A stretch of 64,000 nucleotides of DNA, taken from Acidimicrobiales bacterium (GTDB lineage: Bacteria; Actinomycetota; Acidimicrobiia; Acidimicrobiales; Acidimicrobilacustridaceae). Both the position numbers and the translations under genes were made by a program. The stretch is taken from the NCBI GenBank assembly GCA_025455885.1, contig JALOLR010000005.1, forward strand, positions 124,001 to 188,000. Direction: 5' to 3'. Under the pieces are notes generated by a model, which was given only the letters and a program-made list of their open reading frames with translations, made no database searches and had not been told where the DNA came from. This document shows positions 9,001 to 17,222 of this stretch, one piece after another. Numbering within the stretch: the stretch's first letter is position 1; each line of letters begins with the position of its first letter.

Positions 9001-10561
9001 CATCTCGGCGAGGGCATTCGCGGCGGTCGACGGCGACCCTGGGACCGCGTGGACCACGCCGTTCGGCGCGCTGCTCGGGCAGTGGGTGGAGGCCACCGGT
9101 CCCACCCCGCTGACGATCGACCGGCTCGACCTGCGGATCGTCAACGACGGCCGTCACTCCGTCCCCACCGTGGTGACCCTCCGGGCCGACGGCGATCCCG
9201 CCCTCGTGCGCACCATCGAGCTGCCCACGATCGACGACCAGGCCGACCCGGATGCCTCGGTGGTGGTCCCGGTGTCGTTCGAACCCCTCACCGGCACCAC
9301 CTACCGCCTGACCGTGGACGCCGTCCGGCCGGTCACGACGACCGACTGGTACACGAAGCAACCGATCGACATGCCGGTCGGGGTGGCCGAGCTGGGTATC
9401 CCCGGGCTCACGGCGCCGGCCGGGCCCGCGGCCATCGACACGGGCTGTCGTAGCGACCTGCTGGCCGTCGACGGCGTGCCCGTCCCCGTCCGGGTCACCG
9501 GGACCACTGCCGACGCCGTGCGGCGGGAGCCGCTGACCGTCGAGACGTGCGACCCCCAGGGTGCCCCCATCGTGCTGGACGCCGGCCGCCACGAGCTCAC
9601 GACCGCCATCGGTCGCGACGTCGGCATCGATCTCGACCGTGTGGTGCTGGCCTCGGATCGCGACGGAGGACCCCTCTCGTCCGCCGGGTTGCAGGTACCG
9701 GTGGTCGAGGCCGACGTCGCCCTCGACGTGACCCGGGACCGCGGCGTCGGCTACGAGATCGAGGTGCCGGAGGCCGACGAGGTGCGGTGGCTCTCGTTCG
9801 GTCAGTCGTGGAGCCCCGGCTGGACGGCCGAGGTGGCGGGCCGGGACCTCGGGCCCTCCGTCGTGATCGACGGGTACGCGAACGGATGGGTGCTCGACCC
9901 GGAGGTGCTCGGACCGGGGCCCTACACGGTCAGTGTCACCTGGGCCCCGCAGCGGACCATCTGGATCGCCATCGCCGTCTCCGCACTCGCCATCCTGCTC
10001 TGCCTCGGCATCATCCTCGCCTCGTTGCGGCGCTCGTCCTCCGCCGGGCGGACCTCGCGCGACGCCGACCCCGTCGAGGAGGACGCCGAGGCCTCACTGC
10101 GCACGGGGCACCGGGCCCTGCCCCTCGACCCCGATCTCTCCCCGCCCCCGTGGGCCCTGCCGCAGCGTCCCGGCGTCGTCGAACAGGCCTCCCCCCGTGC
10201 TGCGCTCGTCGCGGCGGTGGCCCTCTTCGTCGTCATCGTCCCCAACGTGCCCCTGACGGCCCGCGAGCTGGTCATCGCCCCGGTGGTGGCCGCGCTGTCG
10301 TGGTTCGCCTTCCGGTCCCCCCGGGGACGGGGTGTGCTGGGTCTCGCCGGCACCGCCAGCTACGCCCTGGCCGTCCTCTACACGATGGCCGCCGAGTGGC
10401 GCAGGGGCGAGACCGCGGACTTCATCCAGCTCGTCGCCCCCGTCAACGGACTGGGGCTCGCCGCCGCCTTCCTCCTCTTCGCCGAGGGGGTCCGCGACGT
10501 CATCGTCCGCCGCCGTCGGTCCGAGGACCGGGCCCCGTCCAGCCAGGAGACCGCCCCGTGA
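6077..10561 (+). CDS. aftD: AftD-like alpha-(1->3)-arabinofuranosyltransferase, 1494 aa
   Basis: A very large membrane glycosyltransferase close in size and layout to mycobacterial AftD (about 1400 aa), which adds arabinofuranose from decaprenyl-phosphoryl-arabinose to cell-wall arabinan. The N-terminal ~430 residues hold about ten helices with the GADTKTYLYLDP segment (near 41) that contains the GT-C acidic residues. A long extracellular part of about 850 residues with beta-rich, discoidin/F5-8-like modules follows, then a membrane helix near 1295 and a final hydrophobic cluster near 1380-1470. The GTG start overlaps the GT4 stop, and its own stop overlaps the next GTG. Presence outside mycolate-bearing actinobacteria suggests a distinct arabinan or related glycan. 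Confidence 0.85.
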   Translation: MTATATGTPPRTRRRFDWLGIGLPALIAYVPLLLTQPGIVGADTKTYLYLDPGKLLSEAPYLWNTDVGLGSVTHQNIGYLWPMGPFYLFFETIGVPDWVAQRLWMGTLIFAAGMGVRFLLRTIGWGSIPLRRGGVLVATLAYMLSPYLLNYSARISVILLPWTALPWLIAFTARALRRGGWRDPALFALVVLTVGGVNATALLLIGLGPLLWLVHAVVVDREAKARAALAAAARIGVLTIAASLWWIAGLWAQGRYGLPVVRYTETYEVIADASSAPEVLRGLGYWLFYGTDKLGPWIEPSITYTRNLFFLGLSYLVPLLAMLSASLLRWRYRAFFLTLVVVGTLAAVAGHPWDGSSFLGSLFTDFTRTDAGLSLRSTPRAVPLIALGLSVCLGAGVAALSRRVPRLTVPVTAVVVLLVAANLPTLWNGEMVAANLQRPENIPSYWVDAAKYLTETDDGTRVLEVPGADFASYRWGNTIDPVTPGLTEREYAARELFLYGSEQAADLQLAVDQRYQENTLEPEAIAPLARLVGGGQILLRNDLKYERYRLARPRYMWDLLRRAPGLTEPVTFGPSTPNRAGPELPVIDEIELDAPDTWEDPPAIAVFGVEDPLATIRTSPSERPLLLSGSGDGLVDLAGVGALHPEQSIFYSGTFAGDAGTIDEMVADGADLVVTDTNRKRARSWNTLRENAGYTEQAGEEPLTYRPGDQRLPLFPDADDDAYTVTEQEGNATVLATGYGNIGTLTANDRAAGALDGDPLTAWRVADGGDPKGERLVIVADEPVTTGEVRLLQPINGVRTRSITQARLWFDGADPVTVDLGDASLAEPGQVVTFPERTFSRLEVEILADTSGRRSLYFGQAGVGFAEVGVGDLRIRELIRPPVDLLEAAGPASAANRLSYVFTRLRSNPSEPVRTDTEVDMTRIVDVPTPRAFGLTAQARLNPLAPDQRLDALLQIPGAADGGVSAVASDSMPGAISARAFAAVDGDPGTAWTTPFGALLGQWVEATGPTPLTIDRLDLRIVNDGRHSVPTVVTLRADGDPALVRTIELPTIDDQADPDASVVVPVSFEPLTGTTYRLTVDAVRPVTTTDWYTKQPIDMPVGVAELGIPGLTAPAGPAAIDTGCRSDLLAVDGVPVPVRVTGTTADAVRREPLTVETCDPQGAPIVLDAGRHELTTAIGRDVGIDLDRVVLASDRDGGPLSSAGLQVPVVEADVALDVTRDRGVGYEIEVPEADEVRWLSFGQSWSPGWTAEVAGRDLGPSVVIDGYANGWVLDPEVLGPGPYTVSVTWAPQRTIWIAIAVSALAILLCLGIILASLRRSSSAGRTSRDADPVEEDAEASLRTGHRALPLDPDLSPPPWALPQRPGVVEQASPRAALVAAVALFVVIVPNVPLTARELVIAPVVAALSWFAFRSPRGRGVLGLAGTASYALAVLYTMAAEWRRGETADFIQLVAPVNGLGLAAAFLLFAEGVRDVIVRRRRSEDRAPSSQETAP

Positions 10562-11238
10562 CCCCACCCGTCGTGCTGCTCCACGGGTTCGCCACCTCCG
10601 CCGCCCGCACGTGGGGCGACAACGGTTGGTTCGACATCCTCGCCGACACCGGCCGTGAGGTGCACGCTCCCGACCTCCTGGGCCACGGCACCGCCGAGCG
10701 GCCGACCGAACCACGAGCCTACGACCGCCTCGAGGAGGAGATCCTCTCCCGGCTCCCCACCGAGCCCGTCGACGCGGTCGGCTTCTCGCTGGGCGCCCGC
10801 ACCCTCCTGGTCTGCGCCGGGGCACACCCCGAACGCTTCCACAGCCTGGTCGTCGCCGGGGTCGGGGCGAACCTCTTCACCCAGGACGGCTCGTCGGCGG
10901 CGATCGCCGACGCCATCGAGGGACGGGGTGACCTCGACGACCCCACTCTGCGCTACTTCGCCACCTTGGCCGAGTCCCCCGACCAGGACCCGGCCGCGCT
11001 CGCTGCGCTCATGCGTCGCCCCGAACCGGCCACCCTCACCGACGAGGCGCTGGCCCGGATCACCTGCCCCGTCCTCGTCGTCCTCGGCGACGCCGACTTC
11101 GCGGGACCCGCCGATCCCCTCCTCGAACGACTCCCCGATGCCCGTCTGGTCACGCTGCGCGGGGTCGACCACTTCGCCACCCCGAAGAACTTCGGCTTCA
11201 TCGACGCCGTGCTCGACTTCCTCGAGCGCGGGTCCTGA
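10558..11238 (+). CDS. Alpha/beta hydrolase, 226 aa
   Basis: A compact alpha/beta hydrolase. It has the oxyanion HGF motif near residue 8, the nucleophile elbow GFSLG with S77, an acid candidate in LGDADF near residue 178 and the histidine in GVDHF near residue 204. No signal peptide is seen, so it should be cytoplasmic. The GTG start overlaps the aftD stop by 4 nt, which argues for co-translation with the glycan cluster. The substrate is unknown; esterase or lactonase activity is possible. Confidence 0.8.
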   Translation: MTPPVVLLHGFATSAARTWGDNGWFDILADTGREVHAPDLLGHGTAERPTEPRAYDRLEEEILSRLPTEPVDAVGFSLGARTLLVCAGAHPERFHSLVVAGVGANLFTQDGSSAAIADAIEGRGDLDDPTLRYFATLAESPDQDPAALAALMRRPEPATLTDEALARITCPVLVVLGDADFAGPADPLLERLPDARLVTLRGVDHFATPKNFGFIDAVLDFLERGS

Positions 11239-11253
11239 CGGCTCGGGCCGGAC

Positions 11254-11907
11254 GTGGCCGACGAGTTCGTCCTCGGCGTCGACCTCGACGGGGTGTGCGG
11301 CGACCACGGTGAGGCGTTCCGACGGGTGGTGGCCATGGAGCGCGGCGTGGACCCGGGGCAGCTGACCCCGCAGACGAGCTGGGACTTCGGCGAGTGGGGC
11401 CTCGATCGGGACGCCTTCGAGGCCCTCCACAAGCGGGCGGTCCTCGAGCACCGCATCTTCCGGACGATGCCGGTGGTCGGGGGGGCGGCGGCGGCGCTGT
11501 GGCGGCTGTCCGACGCCGGGGTGTGGATCCGGCTCATCACCCACCGGCTCTACACGAACTGGGGTCACGCCGTGGCGGTCGCCGACACGGTGGCCTGGCT
11601 CGACGAGCACGCCATCCCCTACCGGGATCTCTGCTTCCTCGGCGACAAACCCCAGGTGGAGGCGGACGCCTACGTGGACGACGCCCCCCACAACATCGCG
11701 GCGCTGCGGGCCTCGGGCGCAGCCGCAGCGGTGTTCGACCAGCCCTACAACCGCGACGTGGCCGGTCCCCGGGTCACCGGGTGGAGCGAGGTCGAGCAGT
11801 GGGTCCTGGCCGAGATGGCCCGGCGAGGCCGGTCCGTACAGCCCGCGTTGGCCCTCGGCGAGGACCCAGCCGCCCGTCTTCGGCCCCCGTCGACGGACGG
11901 TACCTGA
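11254..11907 (+). CDS. 5'(3')-deoxyribonucleotidase-like HAD phosphatase, 217 aa
   Basis: A HAD-superfamily phosphatase. The nucleophile motif is D10-L-D12-G-V, followed by a cap region with WDFGEWGL. Motif II is ITHR near residue 97, and the acidic motif YVDDAPHN lies near residue 147. The FDQPYNRD segment near residue 170 is characteristic of the NT5C-type 5'-nucleotidases that dephosphorylate deoxynucleoside monophosphates. GTG start at 11254, 15 nt after the hydrolase stop. The last ~25 residues are low-complexity. Role: nucleotide pool balance, inferred from family. Confidence 0.78.
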   Translation: MADEFVLGVDLDGVCGDHGEAFRRVVAMERGVDPGQLTPQTSWDFGEWGLDRDAFEALHKRAVLEHRIFRTMPVVGGAAAALWRLSDAGVWIRLITHRLYTNWGHAVAVADTVAWLDEHAIPYRDLCFLGDKPQVEADAYVDDAPHNIAALRASGAAAAVFDQPYNRDVAGPRVTGWSEVEQWVLAEMARRGRSVQPALALGEDPAARLRPPSTDGT

Positions 11908-11967
11908 GCCCCGGGGGCACCGGGCACCGTGCCCACGCCCGGCCCGTCGAGCGGGGGCCCCACTCGG

Positions 11968-11973
11968 TACCGT
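11968..11973 (+). promoter_or_regulatory. Leaderless -10 element (TACCGT)
   Basis: TACCGT is followed by exactly 6 nt and then the ATG at 11980, which fixes the start of the small membrane protein and predicts a leaderless mRNA. Confidence 0.6.
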
Positions 11974-11979
11974 GGCCGG

Positions 11980-12243
11980 ATGGACGACGTGGGAGAGCTC
12001 TTCGGTGCCATCGCCTGGACGGCACTCCTGTGCGTCCCGCTCGGCATCTCGCTGTGGGCCCTGCTCGACTGCGCGAAGCGGCCCGGCTGGGCGTGGGCGC
12101 TCGCGGGGCGCCGTCAGGTGATCTGGATGGCGGTCATCCTCGTCGGGTTCATCTCGGTCGTCGGCGGGCTCGCCGTCTCGATCTGGTACCTGGCGAAGGT
12201 GCGACCGGTGATCGCCCGGGCGGAGGCCGGCGTCGGGTCCTGA
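11980..12243 (+). CDS. Small two-helix membrane protein, DUF2516-like, 87 aa
   Basis: Two transmembrane helices (about residues 8-26 and 43-66) separated by a basic loop ALLDCAKRPGWAWALAGRRQ, then YLAKVRPVI at the C-terminus. This pattern resembles the actinobacterial DUF2516 family of unknown function. The ATG at 11980 is preferred to an earlier GTG because a TACCGT hexamer lies 6 nt upstream. It converges with the conservon operon with only 3 bp between the stop codons. Confidence 0.65.
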   Translation: MDDVGELFGAIAWTALLCVPLGISLWALLDCAKRPGWAWALAGRRQVIWMAVILVGFISVVGGLAVSIWYLAKVRPVIARAEAGVGS

Positions 12244-12246
12244 CGG

Positions 12247-12885
12247 TCAGGCCTGCTGGCTGACACTGGCCCGCAGGAGGGCGTGCTGCACCAGCTCGAG
12301 GAGGGCGGCCTTGGTCTGGGTTCGGTCCCGGGCGTCGGTGGTGATGAGGGGCACGTCCTCGGGCACCGCGAGCGCCTCCCGGACGTCCTCGAGGCGATGG
12401 TCGAGCTGACCGTGGAACTTGTTGACCCCGACGATGAAGGGAACGCCGTGGCTCTCCATGTAGTCGACGGCCGGGAAGCAGTCGGCCAACCGCCCGGTGT
12501 CGACCAGGACCACCGCCCCGATCGCCCCCCGGACGAGGTCGTCCCACATGAACTGGAACCGGTCCTGGCCCGGCGTGCCGAACAGGTAGAGGATCAGGTC
12601 CTCGCCCAGCGTGATGCGCCCGAAGTCCATGGCGACGGTCGTGGAGGTCTTGCCGGTGTTCGTACCGCCCGTCTCGTCGATGCCCTCGGCGGCGCTGGTC
12701 ATCGCCGCTTCGGTCGTGAGCGGCGGGATCTCCGAGATCGACCCCACGAAGGTGGTCTTGCCGACGGCGAAGCCGCCGGCGACGATGATCTTGACGGGCA
12801 GCGGGGTGTGCTCGTCGGCACCCCCGGCGCGGCGACCGTCGGCGATCGGGGCGGACGTGGTGGCGTCAGAGTGCTTGGAGGCCAT
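12247..12885 (-). CDS. cvnD: Conservon small GTPase (CvnD-like), 212 aa
   Basis: Ras-like ATP/GTP-binding protein of the conservon type. The P-loop is GGFAVGKTT at residues 37-45, the switch II region contains GTPGQDRF, and VNKF near residue 155 replaces the classical NKxD base-recognition motif. The N-terminal 28 residues are a disordered Ser/Ala/Gly tail. It is the last gene of the operon kinase-roadblock-DUF742-GTPase, and its ATG lies 20 bp inside the DUF742 gene. In Streptomyces such proteins work with their cognate roadblock partner at the membrane as a G-protein-like switch controlling development or metabolism. Confidence 0.88.
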   Translation of the reverse strand: MASKHSDATTSAPIADGRRAGGADEHTPLPVKIIVAGGFAVGKTTFVGSISEIPPLTTEAAMTSAAEGIDETGGTNTGKTSTTVAMDFGRITLGEDLILYLFGTPGQDRFQFMWDDLVRGAIGAVVLVDTGRLADCFPAVDYMESHGVPFIVGVNKFHGQLDHRLEDVREALAVPEDVPLITTDARDRTQTKAALLELVQHALLRASVSQQA

Positions 12886-13246
12886 CGAGGACCCTTTCGA
12901 GCAGGCTCAGGTCGGGCCGGTCGTCGGCGCCGATGTGCTGGGGGGTGGATGCGGTCAGGAGGCCCTCGGCGGTCATGTCGCCGACGATGACCCGGCAGAC
13001 GCCGAGCGGCATGTGGAGGTGGGCGGAGAGCTCGGCGATCGAGAGGGTCTCCTCGGCACGCCCGACGATCTCCTTGCGCTCGAGCGTCAGGCGGGGCCCG
13101 AGGAGGCGACCCCGCTCGGTCACCTTCACCAACGTCTCGAAGGGGAGGTCGGTGGCGGAACGGGTTCGGCCGCCGGTCAGGACGTAGGACCGGACTCGCA
13201 TCGCCGGGGTGGCGTCAGGGCCTTCGGGGGCACCCGCCGGGGTCAT
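12866..13246 (-). CDS. cvnC: DUF742 conservon protein (CvnC-like), 126 aa
   Basis: DUF742 family protein. A typical MRVRSYVLTGGRT opening lies near residue 17, and a winged-helix-like part containing LSIAELSAHLHMPLGVCRVIVGDM spans about residues 64-90; the family end DLSLLERVLDGLQAL closes the protein. The ATG overlaps the TGA of the roadblock gene (ATGA), and its end overlaps the GTPase start by 20 bp, so all three are translationally coupled. Function: conservon partner, possibly DNA-binding or scaffolding; not settled. Confidence 0.88.
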   Translation of the reverse strand: MTPAGAPEGPDATPAMRVRSYVLTGGRTRSATDLPFETLVKVTERGRLLGPRLTLERKEIVGRAEETLSIAELSAHLHMPLGVCRVIVGDMTAEGLLTASTPQHIGADDRPDLSLLERVLDGLQAL

Positions 13247-13665
13247 CGCGGAAGCGACGCCTGGAGCTCTGCGCGGATCTCGGGCGTCAGGACGGCGCCG
13301 GCCTTGTCGACCAGCACCGCCATCTCGTAGCCGACGAGGCCGACGTCGCACTGGGCGTCGGCCACGCAGGCGAGACAGGACCCGTCGCTGATCCCCGTGA
13401 CGAAGAGGAAGGCGTACTCCATCTCGACGATCACCTCGTTGACGGCCCCGCCGCCGAAACGGCCCGCCGCGCCGTAGGCCAGGCCGATGAGACCCGACGA
13501 CACGGCCGCGAAGCGGTCGGCCGCGTCACGGTCGAGTCCCGACGAGGCGGCGATGGGGAGCCCGTCGGAGGAGACCACGACGGCCTCGTTCACCCCGGCC
13601 ACCTTCTCGGCGAAGCTCTGGACCAGCCAGTTCAGATTGCGGGCTCCTGCGGACAGTTCGATCAT
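13243..13665 (-). CDS. cvnB: Roadblock/LC7 protein (CvnB-like), 140 aa
   Basis: Roadblock/LC7 (MglB-like) domain over nearly the whole length, opening with LNWLVQSFAEKVAGVNEAVVVSSDG and SSGLD. Members dimerise and act as regulators, often GAP-like, of the neighbouring small GTPase. It lies 29 bp after the sensor kinase gene, has a purine-rich GAGAGAGA just before the ATG, and overlaps the DUF742 gene by 4 nt. Confidence 0.9.
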   Translation of the reverse strand: MIELSAGARNLNWLVQSFAEKVAGVNEAVVVSSDGLPIAASSGLDRDAADRFAAVSSGLIGLAYGAAGRFGGGAVNEVIVEMEYAFLFVTGISDGSCLACVADAQCDVGLVGYEMAVLVDKAGAVLTPEIRAELQASLPR

Positions 13666-13694
13666 GTCTCTCTCGATCCTTCGTTGCGGCCGAA

Positions 13695-16166
13695 TCAGGC
13701 CTGGTCGTCGCTGCTGGTGCTGGTGGTGTCGTCACCCTGGCGTCCCCGGTCGAGACCGGAGCGGTACCGCGAGAGCATGCGCCGGACCTCCTCGGGTGAG
13801 CGGCTGCTGCGGGCCACGGGTCGGGCGGCCGTCGCCGCGGACTCCACGGGACTGGTCGGCGTGGCGGTGGCCGCCTTCGGCGTGCGGCGCACGAGCCCTG
13901 CGGCGGTGAGCGCCGGTGCCGCCGAGTCCGGCGCCGACACGCTCGGGGCGCTGTCGGTGACCGGGCTGGGGGCCGGCGCGCCGACCGAGGCGCGACGAGC
14001 CGGGAGACCGGAGGCCCCGACCGTGGCCGGCTCGGGAACGGCGGCTGGCGAGGGGGCGGGCACGGGCGACGTCGGCGCCGCCGGTGCGGAGCGCCGCACG
14101 AGCGGTCCGGCCGACCGGGCCGCGCCGTCGGTCCCGCCGGGACGCTCGACACGACCGGCAGGGAGCAGCTTCGTCGGGGTCGCCCCCCGAGTGGTCGACC
14201 GACCGGTCGACGGGGTCGTCTCGCCGTCCTCGGGGTACTCCACCAGAGAGAACGGGAGGGTGACGGTCGCCGTCGTCCCGCCGTTCGGCGTGGGCTCGAG
14301 CGTCACCGTCAGCCCGAACCGGTTCGCCAGCCGGCCGATCACGATGAACCCGAGGGAGCGGGACAGGGCAAGGCCCACGAGCGGCGGCCGGGCGAGCTGC
14401 GCGTTCGCCTCGGCGAGTTGCTGGGCGTTCATCCCGATGCCACGGTCGGCGACGGTCAGCACGTAGCCGTTGCGGTCCCCGCGGCGTCCGAGCACCTCGA
14501 CACTGCTCTCGGGCGGCGAGAAGTGGGTGGCGTTCTCCATGAGCTCGGAGAGCAGGTGGGCGAGGTCGACCGCCACGTTGCCGGCGATGGTGGCGTCGTC
14601 GAGGGCGATGAGGTGCACGCGGCTGAAGTCCTCGACCTCCCCGATGGCCACCCGCACCACGTCGACCACGGGCACGGGACGACCGCGGCGCCGAGGCGGT
14701 TCGGCGCCGGCGAGCACCAGGAGCGACTCGGCGTTGCGGCGCATCCGGGTGGCGAGGTGGTCGAGCTTGAAGAGGTTGTCGAGCTGGTCGGGGTCCTGCT
14801 CGTGGGTCTCGAGGTGGTCGATGAACTCGATCTGGCGGTCGAGCAGGCTCTGGTTGCGGCGGGCGAGGTGGACGAAGATGTCTCCGATGCCCTTGCGCAG
14901 CAGGCGGCTCTGCTCCTCGGCCACGTCGACGGTCACCGTCTGGATCGAGTTGAAGGCCTCGGCGAGCTGGCCGATCTCGTCGGTGGAGTCGACCGGGATG
15001 GCCTCGAGGGACTCGGTGACCGACTCGCTGGCTTCGTCGTCGGGGTTCCGGAGCTGCTCGACGAGCGACGGGAGCTGCTCGGTGGAGAGGCGGTACGCCG
15101 CCCCGGTGAGCCGGTTCAGCGGGCGGGTCACGGACCGGGCGACCACGACGGCCAGGCCGAAGGCCAGCACCAGTGCACCGATCCCGGCGACCAGGTAGAG
15201 CAGCGCGCCCCGGAAGGCGTTCGAGGCGAGGTCGGAGGCGGTGCTGGCGACGTTGGCGGTGAGCACCTCGCTCACGCCCGACAGCCCGTCGACCGCGGCG
15301 AGGGATGCGGCGGTGAGCTCGTCGGCCGGCACGGTGATGACGTTGCCCCCCACGCCCTCGTCGAGGGTCCGCTGGGCGAGCTCCTCGAACTGGTTGGCCG
15401 CCTGCGCGTTCTGGACGAGCTGCTTCTCGGCCGGGGTGGCCCGGCCCTGCGAGAAGGCGTCGGTGGTCTGCTGCAGGTCGCCGTTGGCCTCCTCGGCCCG
15501 GACGAACGAGTCGCACTCGGTGCCGAAGGTGGCGCAGACCTGGCCGGTCCGGTCGGTGAACTGCCCGACCCGGGCGGCGCCCACGGTCTGGACGGCGAGC
15601 GCGCCCTGGGCGACGCTGATCCGGTCGAGCGCCGCCACCGTCTCGAGGCCCCGCAGCAGTTCGGCGTCGTTCGCCGTCTGGACGAGTGCGGACGTCACCG
15701 CACCGAGGGCGTCGACGCTGTCGCTGTAGCTCTGGCCGATGGCGTACGGGAGCACCTGGCCGGTGTCGACCGAGGTGCGCAGGGTGCCGAGGGTGCCGAG
15801 TCGGGCCTCGGCGAAGCGCAGCGAATCGGAGACCGCACCACCGAGGTCGGCCGCGCCGCTGCGCTCGGCGGCATCCTCGAACTCGGCGAGAGCGGTGTCG
15901 GTCGCAGCCCGCTGGGCGGCCAGCTCGGGGGCTCCGACGGCCCCCTGGGAACCGCTGACGTTCACCGACCGGACCGCCTCGATCTGGAGCTGGTCGGCCA
16001 GGGTCGACGTGGCCGCCGCGAAGCCGGCCACCTCCTCGACGCTGTTGGCGCTGCGAGCCACATCGAGTCGGTCACGGACCCCGATGGTCACCAGGACGAC
16101 GATGACCAGCGCCGGCGCCACCAGGGTCGCCATCAGCTTGGTCCCGACCTTCAAGTTTCGCAGCAT
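13695..16166 (-). CDS. cvnA: Conservon sensor histidine kinase with NIT-type sensor (CvnA-like), 823 aa
   Basis: Membrane sensor kinase heading the conservon. TM1 is near residues 12-33, followed by an extracytoplasmic helical region (about 34-315) resembling the nitrate/nitrite-sensing NIT domain. TM2 is near 318-340, then HAMP, a dimerisation segment with LDHLATRMRRN, and an HATPase_c domain with N-box ELMENATHFS at 540-549 and DRGIGM after it. The last ~210 residues are a Pro/Ala/Ser-rich tail. ATG at 16166 is preferred because GAGAGG lies 8 nt upstream and the next 20 residues form a basic start followed by a helix. It probably signals through the roadblock/GTPase module rather than a response regulator; none is encoded nearby. 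Confidence 0.85.
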   Translation of the reverse strand: MLRNLKVGTKLMATLVAPALVIVVLVTIGVRDRLDVARSANSVEEVAGFAAATSTLADQLQIEAVRSVNVSGSQGAVGAPELAAQRAATDTALAEFEDAAERSGAADLGGAVSDSLRFAEARLGTLGTLRTSVDTGQVLPYAIGQSYSDSVDALGAVTSALVQTANDAELLRGLETVAALDRISVAQGALAVQTVGAARVGQFTDRTGQVCATFGTECDSFVRAEEANGDLQQTTDAFSQGRATPAEKQLVQNAQAANQFEELAQRTLDEGVGGNVITVPADELTAASLAAVDGLSGVSEVLTANVASTASDLASNAFRGALLYLVAGIGALVLAFGLAVVVARSVTRPLNRLTGAAYRLSTEQLPSLVEQLRNPDDEASESVTESLEAIPVDSTDEIGQLAEAFNSIQTVTVDVAEEQSRLLRKGIGDIFVHLARRNQSLLDRQIEFIDHLETHEQDPDQLDNLFKLDHLATRMRRNAESLLVLAGAEPPRRRGRPVPVVDVVRVAIGEVEDFSRVHLIALDDATIAGNVAVDLAHLLSELMENATHFSPPESSVEVLGRRGDRNGYVLTVADRGIGMNAQQLAEANAQLARPPLVGLALSRSLGFIVIGRLANRFGLTVTLEPTPNGGTTATVTLPFSLVEYPEDGETTPSTGRSTTRGATPTKLLPAGRVERPGGTDGAARSAGPLVRRSAPAAPTSPVPAPSPAAVPEPATVGASGLPARRASVGAPAPSPVTDSAPSVSAPDSAAPALTAAGLVRRTPKAATATPTSPVESAATAARPVARSSRSPEEVRRMLSRYRSGLDRGRQGDDTTSTSSDDQA

Positions 16167-16384
16167 CCTCGGCCTCTCAGCTCTCCGCCCGATCCGGCTC
16201 GGCGTGGTCACGGGGAGGTCTCCACTCCTCGTCTGAGGTTGATCGGGCGGTTCCGGCCGTGACTTGAGAGCGGAGGTCCCGACGGCCCAACGGCGCCGGG
16301 CGAACGCTGTCCCCGCCCGCGGCCCTCGCAGCACCGCCACGATCGCCTCACACCGAAGAGCCGCGCCGGAGCACGCGACCTGAC

Positions 16385-16390
16385 TAAGTT
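16385..16390 (+). promoter_or_regulatory. Possible -10 (TAAGTT) in the 283-bp divergent gap 16167-16449
   Basis: The gap between the conservon and the membrane-protein gene holds TAAGTT here, giving a leader of about 50 nt with AGGAGAC close to the ATG at 16450. I see no clear promoter for the conservon in the gap and no coding sequence. Confidence 0.25.
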
Positions 16391-16449
16391 GACGGAGGAT
16401 TCTCGGGCCCGACTCCTGGTCGGGTCCGTCTGCTCGACAAGGAGACGGA

Positions 16450-17193
16450 ATGAGCGACACCTCGCAGGGCCCGGGCTGGTGGCAGGCCTCCGACGGCAAG
16501 TGGTACCCGCCGGAGCAGGCGCCGGGCGGACCTCCCCCCGGCGCGCCCACGGCCCGACCCGCCGGCGCCGGCGGCGGCGTCGACATCGGCGGCTCGATCT
16601 CCTACGGGTGGAACAAGTTCACCGCCAACGCCGGTCCGTTGATCGTCGGGATCCTGTTCGTGTGGGGCGTCAGCGTCGTCCTCAACGTCGTCGGCATCCC
16701 GATCTCCCGTTCCGGCTTCTTCGTCCAGCTCCTCTGGAACGTGGTGGTGATCTGCGTGTCGGCCGTCGTCTCGTTCGGCATCGTGCGCATGGCCCTCGCC
16801 CTCACGAAGGGCGAGCCGATCGACATGGGGATGGCCATCCCCAGCGGCCCGCAGGTCGTCGCCTACGGGATCACCGGGGTGCTGGTCGGCCTGGCCGTCG
16901 GCATCGGGATCATCCTGTGCGTGATCCCCGGTCTCATCGCCGCCACCTTCTTGTTGTTCTCGTCGTTCGCGGTCCTCGACGAGAACCTCCAGCCGGGGGA
17001 CGCGATCAAGCGCAGCATCGACCTCGTCAAGACCAACTTCGGCGGCGTGCTGGGCTTCATGATCGTGGCGTTCCTCGTGAACCTGCTCGGCGCGCTGCTG
17101 TGCTTCGTGGGGCTGCTCGTCTCGTGGCCGGTCACCATCGTGGCCGGGGCCTACGTGTACCGAGGCCTGAAGGGCGAGCCGGTCGCCGCCTGA
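16450..17193 (+). CDS. Polytopic membrane protein with DGKWYPPE N-terminus, 247 aa
   Basis: The N-terminus GWWQASDGKWYPPE (about residues 9-22) is the DUF2510-like tag common on actinobacterial membrane proteins. A Pro/Gly-rich linker to residue 46 follows, then about five or six transmembrane helices. The segment LDENLQPGDAIKRSIDLVKTNF near residue 177 resembles the membrane domain of glycerophosphodiester-phosphodiesterase-type and DUF975-type integral proteins, which carry an amphipathic repeat of this sort. AGGAGAC precedes the ATG. A strong hairpin follows the stop. Function unknown. Confidence 0.75.
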   Translation: MSDTSQGPGWWQASDGKWYPPEQAPGGPPPGAPTARPAGAGGGVDIGGSISYGWNKFTANAGPLIVGILFVWGVSVVLNVVGIPISRSGFFVQLLWNVVVICVSAVVSFGIVRMALALTKGEPIDMGMAIPSGPQVVAYGITGVLVGLAVGIGIILCVIPGLIAATFLLFSSFAVLDENLQPGDAIKRSIDLVKTNFGGVLGFMIVAFLVNLLGALLCFVGLLVSWPVTIVAGAYVYRGLKGEPVAA

Positions 17194-17222
17194 CGCCGCC
17201 CCGGCGGTCACCGAGGACGACG

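Noticed and set aside
5831-9592. A 1253-aa open frame on the minus strand
   Set aside because: It runs antisense to aftD and part of the GT4 gene, both of which have clear domains. Its translation is low-complexity, with no motifs; a GC-skew shadow.
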